Source of the DNA: Actinocrispum wychmicini
GTDB lineage: Bacteria > Actinomycetota > Actinomycetes > Mycobacteriales > Pseudonocardiaceae
Direction: 5' to 3'
Assembly: GCF_004345645.1 (NCBI RefSeq)
Contig: NZ_SLWS01000002.1
Location: 806,001 to 870,000, forward strand
Length of the DNA: 64,000 bases
Part shown: positions 39,287 through 49,232 of the stretch, piece by piece
Position numbering within the stretch: position 1 is the first letter of the stretch
Layout: each line of letters opens with the position of its first letter
Made by a program: the position numbers and the translations under genes
Notes under the pieces: generated by a model
Database searches by the model: none
Told to the model about the DNA's origin: nothing
Seen by the model: the letters and a program-made list of their open reading frames with translations, nothing else

Positions 39287-39807
39287 ATGGCGGGCACGAA
39301 GGAACGCATCCTGGCGGCGGCGCGTGAGCTGTTCGCGCAGCAGGGCGTCCAGAAGACCAGCATGCGCGACATCTCCGAGCGGCTGGGCATCACCAAACCC
39401 GCGCTCTACTACCACTTCACGTCCCGCGAGGACCTGGTCCGCAGCATCGTCCAGCCGCTGATCGAAGGCGGACTGGACCTGGTGGCGCGCTACGAGAACG
39501 CGCCCCGCATCGAGCCCCGCGAACTGCTGGAAGCGTACTTCGACTACCACTACGCGCACCGGGACGACCTGCTGCTGCTGTTCAACGAGCTGGCCACGCT
39601 GGCCGAACTCGGGCTCGTCGAACTCGTCCTGGGCTGGCGGACCAGGCTGATGGGCCTGCTGGTCGGCCCGGAACCCACCCTGACGGAGGCGACCGGAGCC
39701 GTGGTCGCGCTCGGCGGCCTGCAGGACTGCACTATCCAGTTCCGCGACATCCCGGCCGACGAGCTGCGCGACCCGGCCGTGAACGCCGCCATGGCGGCGC
39801 TGGGCCT

Positions 39808-39811
<4 letters not shown>
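39287..39811 (+). CDS. TetR-family transcriptional regulator
   Basis: This 174-residue regulator has the TetR HTH ([40 protein letters not shown]) and a helical C-terminal ligand domain. GGGAGG precedes the ATG. It is expected to repress the divergent monooxygenase until a ligand, possibly that enzyme's substrate, binds. Its stop overlaps the kbl stop by four bases. Confidence 0.92.
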
Positions 39812-40991
<1,180 letters not shown>

Positions 40992-40992
<1 letters not shown>

Positions 40993-42023
40993 CAGCTCTC
41001 CGTCCAGTCCAGAATGATCTTGCCACAGCGTCCGTCCCGCGCCGTGGCGAACGCCTGCTCGAAGTCCTTCGCGGGGTAACGGTGGGTGATCACCGGCGTG
41101 AGGTCCAGTCCGGCCTGCAGCAGCACGGACATCGAGTACCACGACTCGAACATCTCCCGGCCGTAGATCCCCTTGATGTGCAACATCTTCAGCACGACCG
41201 AGCTCCAGTCGATCGGGAACTCGGCGGCCGGCAGGCCCAGCATGGCGATCCGGCCGCCGTGCGCCATGTTCGCGATCATGTCCCGCACCGCCGACGGCTG
41301 GCCGGACATCTCCATGCCCACGTCGAACCCCTCGGACATGCCGAGGATGTCCTGCGCGTCGGCGACCGTCGAGCTCGCGACGTTCAGCGCCAGGTCCACG
41401 CCGACCTTGCGGGCCAGCTCCAGCCGGTGCTCGCTGACGTCGGTGATCACCACGTTGCGCGCGCCCGCGTGCCGGGCGACCGCCGCGGCCATGATGCCGA
41501 TCGGCCCCGCACCCGTGATGAGCACGTCCTCGCCGATGACCGGGAACGACAGTGCGGTGTGCACGGCGTTGCCGAACGGGTCGAAGATCGCGGCCACGTC
41601 CAGGTCGACGGCCTTGCGATGGATCCACGCGTTCTGCTCGGGCAGCACCGCGTACTCGGCGAACGCGCCGTTGCTGTGCACCCCCAGGCCACGGGTGTTC
41701 GCGCACAGGTGACGGCGGCCCGCCTTGCAGTTCCGGCACTTGCCGCAGACCAGGTGGCCTTCGCCGGAGACGACGTCCCCGACGTGCACCCCGGTGACCG
41801 CGGCACCGACCGACACCACTTCGCCGACGAATTCGTGCCCGACCACCAGCGGGGTTTTGATGGTCTTGGCAGCCCAGTCGTCCCAGGCGTCGATGTGCAG
41901 GTCGGTGCCGCAGATCCCGGTGCGCAGCACGCGCACCACGACATCACCCGGTCCCGGTGTCGGGTCGGGTACGTCGGTGAGCTCCAGCCCCGGGCCCTCG
42001 ACCAGTTTGACGAGTGCCTTCAT
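40992..42023 (-). CDS. tdh: L-threonine 3-dehydrogenase
   Basis: Tdh oxidises threonine to 2-amino-3-oxobutyrate with NAD+. The 343-residue zinc alcohol-dehydrogenase-family protein has catalytic zinc ligands in GICGTDLH (Cys38) and GHEFVG (His63, Glu64). Structural zinc cysteines are in [15 protein letters not shown]. With kbl it converts threonine to glycine and acetyl-CoA. Confidence 0.96.
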
Positions 42024-42115
42024 GCCGGAAGTGTGCGGGAGGCCGCGGTGCCGGGTCCATCAGTACTTTCTAAAACCCCTTGTAAGCCCAGCTCCACAGC
42101 CCCCCACACTTGGAC

Positions 42116-45100
42116 TTATCCAGCGCAGCAGATGTGTTCCGACCACTCCGGCACATGCCACCAGTGCTGCTTGGCCGCGGTGGGCGTGGCCGGCAGGACC
42201 TCGTTGGTGACCGTCCTGGCCGTCGGGGTCTGGAACGGGGCCATCAGCTCGTCGACGGTTCGGAGCACGCCGCCGACCATGACCTTCCGGACCGCCGCCG
42301 CGGCTTTGATGTCCTGCAGCGGGTTGCCGCTGACCAGGGACAGGTCCGCGTGGGCGCCCGGTTTGATCGCGCCGATCCGGTCCTGCAGGCCCAGCCAGCG
42401 GGCCGGGTTGTGGGTCGCGGTGGTGAGCGCCTCGTGCGGCGTGAACCCGAACTTCACCATGGCCCGGAGGTTCTGGTGGGTGGACACGGCCACGTTGTCG
42501 AGCGGTGAGTCGGTGCCCGTCACCACGAACCCACCCGCTCGGTGGATCCGCAGCAACATGTCCACGTCGCCGGCGAGGTTCGTGCGCACGTACGCGTTCT
42601 CCGGCAGGCCGGCGCCGTTCGCCTGGCCGACCAACAGGTCGTACTCCCACTTCGGGAACAGGGTCCTCGTGCGCACGTCGTCCACAAGGGACTTGTCTTC
42701 GGCGTACATCCACTTGGACGTGAACAGGGTCGGTGTCACGGACATCCCCGACCGGGTGAACAACGTGACCACGTCCTGGTAGGCCCGGCGGATCCGGCTC
42801 ACGGTGTGCGAGTACCCGAGGCGGTTCGTCGCGCCCGTGTGTTCCATCGCGTCCATGCCGATGTTCGCCGCCGGGTACAGGTAGTGCGACGAGAGCGGCA
42901 TGCCCGCCGCGTGCGCGGCCTGCACGACCTTCTGCTGGTAGGCGACAGGCAGCCGGACGTACGTTTTGATGAAGTCGTACTCCAGCTCGGCCGCCCGGGA
43001 CAGCTCCAAGTTCATCTGCTCGGGCGACAGGGTCGGACGCATGAAGTTGTAGTAGACGCGCGAGCCGTCGATGGCCTCACCCGTGCCGAAGTACCGTGGC
43101 CCGACCCGCCTGCCGGATTCGAGCGCCTCCCGGGTCTCCAGCATCTGGTAGACCGGGTCGCCCGGGGACCTGGTCGTGGTGACGCCGTACGACAGCCACA
43201 GCCGGCCCTGCCGGTCGCCCCACTGACGGCCGCGCAGGTGCCAGTGGTTGTGGATGTCGATCAGGCCGGGCATGGCCGTCAGGTCACTGGCGTCCACACC
43301 GGACACGTCCTGGCGGGCGCAGACGTCGGCGATCTTGCCGTCCTCGACGACGATGGAGACGTTCTGCCTGAGGTCTTTGGCAGTGCCGTCCCAGTACGCG
43401 CCCGCGTGCACGACTGTCCTTTGTGGTGGGCGAGGCCGGGCCCAGCTGAAGTCGAGCCGGATCGTCCTCGGAGCGCCGCCAGCGATCCGCTGCGCCTTGA
43501 GACGCCCTTTGGACAGGTACACGAGAGTGTCGTTGCCTTGCCAGGCAAGGGAGTCCGTAACCTCGGTGGTGACCTGCCGCGGGTCGCCGACGAGCTTGCC
43601 GGTCGCGTCCACCGGGGCGATCCAGGCGACGCTCTCCACCGTGAACGCCAGGTACTTCCCGTCGGGTGACCACAGTGGACCGTCGTCGCCGCGGGTCGCC
43701 AACGAGCGGAACGGCATGGGTTCGGCGTACTGTAACGTGTTCGTCCTGAGGTTGACGGTCAGGATCTGGCTCGTGCCTTCGCGGTACCGCTTGGAGAACG
43801 GCTTGACCGCGGCCAGGGCGACGACCGTGCCGTCCGGGGACCAGGTCGGCCGGCCGGGCATGAACAGCGCCGGCGTGATCTGCTGGACCTTGCCGGTGGC
43901 GACGTCGAGCACCCAGCCGGCGCCGTCCTGGTCGTTGTACGCGACCCGGCTGCCGTCCGGGGACCACCTCGGCGCGGTCTGCGCGCCGGGCAGCTCGGTG
44001 AGCACGGAGTCCTTGCCGGTGGCGAGATCCCGGATCCAGAGGTCCGCGGTGCCGTGCCGGTCGCTGGCGTACAGCAGTTTGGTGCCGTCCGGGGAGAAGT
44101 CCGGGTCCGAGTTGAAGTAGCCGTCGTCGACGAGTTTCGTCGGCGTCCCACCGGCCGCGGCGACGACGTAGATCGCGTTCAGGGCACGGAAGGCGATCTG
44201 CTTGCCGTCCTTGGACACGACCGGGCTGGCGATGCCCTTGACGGGTTTGGGCGCCAGTGAGTCGATATCCCGGACGCGCCGATGGTAGTGGCGTTGCGCG
44301 GTGTTCACCGTCGCGGTGAACGGAATGTCCTTGACCGCGCCGTTCGGGTCCCGCAGCCGGATCCGGCCGTCCGCGGTGTAGAGGACCGAGTCCTGTGCCC
44401 AGTTCGCGGCGAAACCGAAGACGTCCTCTCCTTTGGTGAGCTGCTTGTCGCCGAGCATCAGGTCCGCGTCCGCGCCGCGCAACCGCATGTAGCTGGGCGT
44501 GTCGTTGGGGCCGAACGCCGGTCCGTAGAACTTGTCGGTGCCGGTCGCGGTGACGAGCCGTTGCCGGGCACCGGTGGCCACGGTGACGACGTCGATCGCG
44601 GTGTCGTTGACCGAGAAGATGATCCGCGTGCCGTCCCTGGACCACCGCGGCGAGCCCTCTTCGTCCACAGTGGACGCGGCAACGGTGATCGCGCCGGACG
44701 CGACGTCCAGCAGCCAGACCCCGTAGCTGCCGTCCCGGTCGCTGCTGACCGCGATCTTCGTGCCGTCCGGGGAGAAGACGGGTTCTCGGTGGTCGTACTG
44801 GCCGCTGGTGAGCTTGCGTGGCGTACCGCCCGCGGCGTCGATGACGTACACGTGGAAGTTGCCGTCGCGGTACGACTGGAACGTGATCTGCCGTCCGTCC
44901 GGCGACCAGGACGGCAACGTGGCGTCCTGGAGGTCGTCGGTGAGTTTCCGGGCCCGGCCGCCGGCCGCCGGCACCACCCAGATCCCGGTGACCAGGTCCA
45001 CCGCCAACCACCTGCCGTCCGGGGACAGCGCGGCGGACATGTTGGTGCCCTCATGAAGATCAACGCCTTGAAGATCGGCGCTGTCCGGGTCGGCCTGCGC

Positions 45101-45187
45101 CGTCCCCACCCCGGCAACGCTCAGACCTGCGGCGACAGCGCCGCTGCGCAGGAGAAGTTCACGCCGTGAAAGACCTTGCGGTGACAT
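42116..45187 (-). CDS. Tat-exported TolB-like propeller/amidohydrolase fusion
   Basis: This is a 1023-residue protein. The N-terminal Tat signal has SRRELLLRSGAVAAGLSVAG and a cleavage site near residue 32. Eight or so TolB/WD-like propeller blades follow (repeated WSPDG and FSPDG motifs, about 40-560). An amidohydrolase domain completes it (metal motif IDIHNHWH near residue 640; GTDSPLD near its end). Such fusions are thought to hydrolyse peptide-like or cyclic substrates outside the cell. GGGAGG precedes the ATG. It is divergent from the NACHT gene with 84 bases between. Confidence 0.85.
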   Translation of the reverse strand: MSPQGLSRRELLLRSGAVAAGLSVAGVGTAQADPDSADLQGVDLHEGTNMSAALSPDGRWLAVDLVTGIWVVPAAGGRARKLTDDLQDATLPSWSPDGRQITFQSYRDGNFHVYVIDAAGGTPRKLTSGQYDHREPVFSPDGTKIAVSSDRDGSYGVWLLDVASGAITVAASTVDEEGSPRWSRDGTRIIFSVNDTAIDVVTVATGARQRLVTATGTDKFYGPAFGPNDTPSYMRLRGADADLMLGDKQLTKGEDVFGFAANWAQDSVLYTADGRIRLRDPNGAVKDIPFTATVNTAQRHYHRRVRDIDSLAPKPVKGIASPVVSKDGKQIAFRALNAIYVVAAAGGTPTKLVDDGYFNSDPDFSPDGTKLLYASDRHGTADLWIRDLATGKDSVLTELPGAQTAPRWSPDGSRVAYNDQDGAGWVLDVATGKVQQITPALFMPGRPTWSPDGTVVALAAVKPFSKRYREGTSQILTVNLRTNTLQYAEPMPFRSLATRGDDGPLWSPDGKYLAFTVESVAWIAPVDATGKLVGDPRQVTTEVTDSLAWQGNDTLVYLSKGRLKAQRIAGGAPRTIRLDFSWARPRPPQRTVVHAGAYWDGTAKDLRQNVSIVVEDGKIADVCARQDVSGVDASDLTAMPGLIDIHNHWHLRGRQWGDRQGRLWLSYGVTTTRSPGDPVYQMLETREALESGRRVGPRYFGTGEAIDGSRVYYNFMRPTLSPEQMNLELSRAAELEYDFIKTYVRLPVAYQQKVVQAAHAAGMPLSSHYLYPAANIGMDAMEHTGATNRLGYSHTVSRIRRAYQDVVTLFTRSGMSVTPTLFTSKWMYAEDKSLVDDVRTRTLFPKWEYDLLVGQANGAGLPENAYVRTNLAGDVDMLLRIHRAGGFVVTGTDSPLDNVAVSTHQNLRAMVKFGFTPHEALTTATHNPARWLGLQDRIGAIKPGAHADLSLVSGNPLQDIKAAAAVRKVMVGGVLRTVDELMAPFQTPTARTVTNEVLPATPTAAKQHWWHVPEWSEHICCAG

Positions 45188-45271
45188 AGTTACCTCCCAG
45201 GCCCTCACTATGCCCGTCCCAAGATCAGCCGTCCACAAGTAGGCTCTTTCGCGCCACTGGGAGGTGTGGGC

Positions 45272-48200
45272 ATGCAGTACCAGCGCGACCTGCTGAGCCA
45301 CGTTCACGAGGTCTGCCGCCTGCACTGGCGGCGCCGCGGCCACCCGGACGTGGAGATCAAGGAGGAGGAGTCACACGGCTTCGCCTACCTGCTCGTTTCG
45401 TACAACAGCGGCCCATGGCGCAAGCAGGAGGTGGTCGGCGTCCGCGATGGCCACGTGGACAACGCGGTGTTGCGCGATTTCCAACTGCTCACCGACGGCA
45501 AGCCGGCGGAGTTCGTGTTCCGCGGCCACGCCTCGCCAGCGACCTTCCAGTTCGCCAGGGACAACGGCATCTGGCTGCGGTCCATCGCCGACTACCAAGC
45601 GGCACTGTGGGACGCAACGCCCTATCTTCGCGCTCAGAACGACCTGCTCAGGCGCGACCCCGAGTACCCGTTGTCGCTTTACGTCGACAAGAGCTGGACA
45701 CCGCTCGGTGACCCGAACCCGGCCGAGAGCACCGCCCTGCCACAGATCCTTGAGTGGCTGACCGCGGACGGGCCCCGGTTCATCCTCGTCCTCGGCGACT
45801 TCGGCACCGGGAAGACGTTCCTGCTGCGGGCCGTCGCGGACGCGCTGGCCGACAGCGAGTACCTGGTTCCCGTCCTGGTCACCATGCGTGACCTGGAGAA
45901 GGGGCGGACCCTGGATGAGCTGCTGGCCCAGCACATGGCTCGTTCGCGCGAAGATCTCTTCTCCCCCAGCGCGTTCCGTTACCTGCTCAGAGAGGGTCGG
46001 ATAGCCCTTCTGTTCGACGGTTTCGACGAGCTGGCGTTGCGGACCAGCTACGAACGCGTCCCCCAACACTTCGCCACCCTCCGCGAAGCCGCCGGCGGCT
46101 CGGCGAAGGTCGTGGTGACCAGCCGCCACCAGTACTTCGCCACGGACCAAGCCGTGCGCAACGCCCTGGGCGACGAAGTCCATCGCATGTCGGGCTCCCG
46201 GATCATCCGCCTGTTGCCCCTCCGATCGGCGCAACGCCGGGAACTGGTCGCGAGGACCTTCGACGACGACCCGGCCACCGAAGGGTTCATGGACGCCATG
46301 CGGCAGGTCCCCAACCTGCTGGACCTCGCGACGAACCCGCGAATGCTGGCCTTCATGATCGACTGGTACCGCCACGGCTTACTGACCAGGTCCGACCTCG
46401 TCCAGTCCGCCGGCCAGCCGATGACCGCGGGCAAGTTGTACGAGTTGCTGCTCACCAACTGGCTGTCGCACGAGGTCAGGCGGCAGGCCGTGGTCGGCGG
46501 GTTGGTTCCGCTGTCGACAGGCCAGCGGATGGATGCCTTGCGCGAGACCGCGATCCGCATGTGGCGAAGTGGCCAGAGCAAACTGAGCCTGACCGACCTG
46601 GGTGAGATCCCGGACCAGATCCACGATCTGGCGCGGCTTGAGCTACGTCCTGGGGAGGCGGTGCAGACGGTCGCTTCAGCCACGGTCCTCGTCCGGGATG
46701 AGAGCGGCGACTTCTCGTTCATCCACCAGTCGGTGATGGAGTGGTTCGTGGCCGACGCCGCCCGCGATGCACTGGCCGACGGATCTGTCGACACGCTGTT
46801 GGCGACCACGGACATGAGCGGTCTCATGGTCGACTTCTGGTGCGACCTTTCGGGCTCGGCTGACGTGATCGCCTGGGCACGTGACATCATCGCCCGTACC
46901 CACCCCCCTGGCCCAGCGGCCAAAGCGAACGCCGCCTTGGTGTTACAGCGCAGGCACGCGCGCTCCGAGGCGATGAACCTCACGGGCCACGACCTGCGTG
47001 GCCGCGACCTGTCCGCTCAGGAGTTCATCCGCGCGGACCTGCGGGGTGCTGATCTGTCTGGCGCCGTCCTGCCGAAGAACGCGTGGCGGGCGAACCTGGC
47101 CGACTCCAGGCTGGTGAGTGCCCGGATGATCGATTCGAATCTCACCGGCGCCATCTTGACCTCGGCCAACCTGACCGCGGCCGACCTGACCGGCGCGCGC
47201 CTGGTCGGCGCGGACCTGACCAATGCCAATCTGACCGGCACTCGGTTGCGGCGAGCTGTTCTTGTCGGCGCGAAGGTCCACCCGACGCAACTGGCAAGCG
47301 CGCATACGAGCGGCGCAGCCCTGCCCGAAACTCACCTTGTGCCGCAGTTCTTTGGGGCGTCCACCGTTACCGCACTCGCCGGCCTGGCCGGTGGTCTGCT
47401 GGTCTCCGGCCATGAGGACGGCACGGTCAGGGTCCACGACGTCTCGACAAGCAGGACACTGCGGATCATCACCGCGCACGACGGACGGGTCACGGCACTG
47501 GCCACGACCCGCAACGGCTGGATCGCGTCGGGTGGTGATCGCCGCGTCCGACTGTGGGACAGCACGACCGGCGACAAAGTCGCACAGTTCCCCGCTCAGC
47601 TGAACGATATCGTCGGGATCGCCGTCGAGCCCGACGGTGAATGGGTGGCCTGCGTCGACGGCGCCCGGATCCACGTGTGGTTGTCCGCCGGAGACTCCAG
47701 GTGGACGCTTGAGACGAGTGGCACGGTGTACGCGCTGGCCGCCCACCCCGACGATGGCTCGCTGTTCTCAGCCGGCTCGTCAGTGCGGCAATGGAAAGGC
47801 CGCAACCCTGTCGGAACCTGGCAGGTGCCGGACGGCGTCGGCCGGATCACCGGGCTCTTGGTGGGATCCGGTCCGGGTCACCTCTGGCTGTACGGCACAC
47901 GCGGCGTCGTGCAGGTCTCCGACACCGCGACGGAATGGTCGAAGGCCGGCGAGTTCAGCTCGGTCGTGGGCAGCGCCAACAGTCCATGGCTCGCCCTGAT
48001 CGGAAAGGACACGATCACACTCCACTCCCGGAAAACCCGTCAGGAGACGACGATCGACACCCGGCAGACCACGCCGCTCTGCGCCATCGATCCGGACGGG
48101 CGCTGGCTGGCCACCGAGTACGCCGGTCGCCTCATGCCGATGTGGCGAACCTCGGACGGGCAGCAGTTCGGCACGATCGACACCGGACGGAGTGTTGTCA

Positions 48201-49228
48201 CGTCACTGACGGCCAGACCGGGCGACGAGTTCAGCCTGGTTCTGGGCAAAGCCGACGGTGGCGGCACATGGGACCTGGCCACGGGAGACCTGGTGCCGAC
48301 CACCGGTGTCGACGCCACAAGCGTCACGATCGACCAGACAGTCGGTCGACTGGCGCTTGGCCGACCGGACGGGACCCTCATCATCGATGGTTCCCCGGTA
48401 TATTCGCCGAGTTACCACGCGGTGATGGACCTCGCGTTCGAGCCGACCGGCCAGTGGCTCGCCGCGGCGACCACGGGGGCTGTCGTCATGGTCAACACGA
48501 AATCCGGCCGAATCGTGAAGTACGGTACGGACAGGTCGGGATTCCGGGCACTCGCCTTCGATTTCGCGGGGCGATGGCTCGCTTCCGTGGGCACCCTGGG
48601 CGAGATCCAACTTTGGGACGCGCAGCCGCGGAACCTCAACCCGAGTGGACACCGGCTCACGTTTCCCGCGGGGTGCAAGGCGACAGCGGTGACCGCGCTC
48701 CCCCACCGGGACTGGCTCGTCACCGGTGGCCGGGGACAGGTGCAGGCGTGGCACCCCCACACCGCGGAATGCGTCGCCACCTATGAGTTCCCGGGTAGCC
48801 ACGTGACCGCCTTCGCGGTGAGCCCGGACAGCCGTTGGTTCGGTGCGGGTGACCGTCTGGGCAACATCCGAGTCTGGGACGTGGACACCCAAGAGATCCG
48901 TTACACCATCCGGGCCCACGCGGACTGGATCGCGGCCATGTTCGTCGATCCGGTGCACGGCCGGTGGTTCGCCTCGGCCGGCTACGACGGCGCGGTACAC
49001 CTTTGGGACTCCGCCACGGGCACTCCACGCGCGACGGTACTGGCCGTCAATGACGGGTGGGCAGTCCTCCTGCCAGACGGGCGCTACAAGGTTTCCGGGA
49101 ACCCACGTGAGGTCTGGTGGGTGTCCGGGCTGTGCAGGTTCGACGTGTCCGATTTGGACGACCTGGCCCCGTACCTGCCTTACATGCGCCGGATTCCGGA
49201 GGGTGAACCGGTTGACCTCCTCGGTTGA
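45272..49228 (+). CDS. NACHT-type STAND NTPase with pentapeptide and WD40 repeats
   Basis: This is a 1318-residue protein. Residues 1-110 resemble a restriction-endonuclease (Mrr-like) fold without an obvious intact D..ExK core (inferred). A NACHT domain follows: Walker A GDFGTGKT (175-182) and Walker B LLFDGFDEL (246-254). A helical region, about 20 pentapeptide units A(D/N)LxG (about 568-670), and at least ten WD40 repeats (about 690-1290) complete it. The layout matches bacterial signal-transducing ATPases, which sense a ligand with the propeller and oligomerise. Some such NACHT proteins act in phage defence. It starts at ATG 45272 (GGAGG seven bases upstream). The next gene follows four bases later. 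Confidence 0.88.
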   Translation: MQYQRDLLSHVHEVCRLHWRRRGHPDVEIKEEESHGFAYLLVSYNSGPWRKQEVVGVRDGHVDNAVLRDFQLLTDGKPAEFVFRGHASPATFQFARDNGIWLRSIADYQAALWDATPYLRAQNDLLRRDPEYPLSLYVDKSWTPLGDPNPAESTALPQILEWLTADGPRFILVLGDFGTGKTFLLRAVADALADSEYLVPVLVTMRDLEKGRTLDELLAQHMARSREDLFSPSAFRYLLREGRIALLFDGFDELALRTSYERVPQHFATLREAAGGSAKVVVTSRHQYFATDQAVRNALGDEVHRMSGSRIIRLLPLRSAQRRELVARTFDDDPATEGFMDAMRQVPNLLDLATNPRMLAFMIDWYRHGLLTRSDLVQSAGQPMTAGKLYELLLTNWLSHEVRRQAVVGGLVPLSTGQRMDALRETAIRMWRSGQSKLSLTDLGEIPDQIHDLARLELRPGEAVQTVASATVLVRDESGDFSFIHQSVMEWFVADAARDALADGSVDTLLATTDMSGLMVDFWCDLSGSADVIAWARDIIARTHPPGPAAKANAALVLQRRHARSEAMNLTGHDLRGRDLSAQEFIRADLRGADLSGAVLPKNAWRANLADSRLVSARMIDSNLTGAILTSANLTAADLTGARLVGADLTNANLTGTRLRRAVLVGAKVHPTQLASAHTSGAALPETHLVPQFFGASTVTALAGLAGGLLVSGHEDGTVRVHDVSTSRTLRIITAHDGRVTALATTRNGWIASGGDRRVRLWDSTTGDKVAQFPAQLNDIVGIAVEPDGEWVACVDGARIHVWLSAGDSRWTLETSGTVYALAAHPDDGSLFSAGSSVRQWKGRNPVGTWQVPDGVGRITGLLVGSGPGHLWLYGTRGVVQVSDTATEWSKAGEFSSVVGSANSPWLALIGKDTITLHSRKTRQETTIDTRQTTPLCAIDPDGRWLATEYAGRLMPMWRTSDGQQFGTIDTGRSVVTSLTARPGDEFSLVLGKADGGGTWDLATGDLVPTTGVDATSVTIDQTVGRLALGRPDGTLIIDGSPVYSPSYHAVMDLAFEPTGQWLAAATTGAVVMVNTKSGRIVKYGTDRSGFRALAFDFAGRWLASVGTLGEIQLWDAQPRNLNPSGHRLTFPAGCKATAVTALPHRDWLVTGGRGQVQAWHPHTAECVATYEFPGSHVTAFAVSPDSRWFGAGDRLGNIRVWDVDTQEIRYTIRAHADWIAAMFVDPVHGRWFASAGYDGAVHLWDSATGTPRATVLAVNDGWAVLLPDGRYKVSGNPREVWWVSGLCRFDVSDLDDLAPYLPYMRRIPEGEPVDLLG

Positions 49229-49232
49229 ACCC

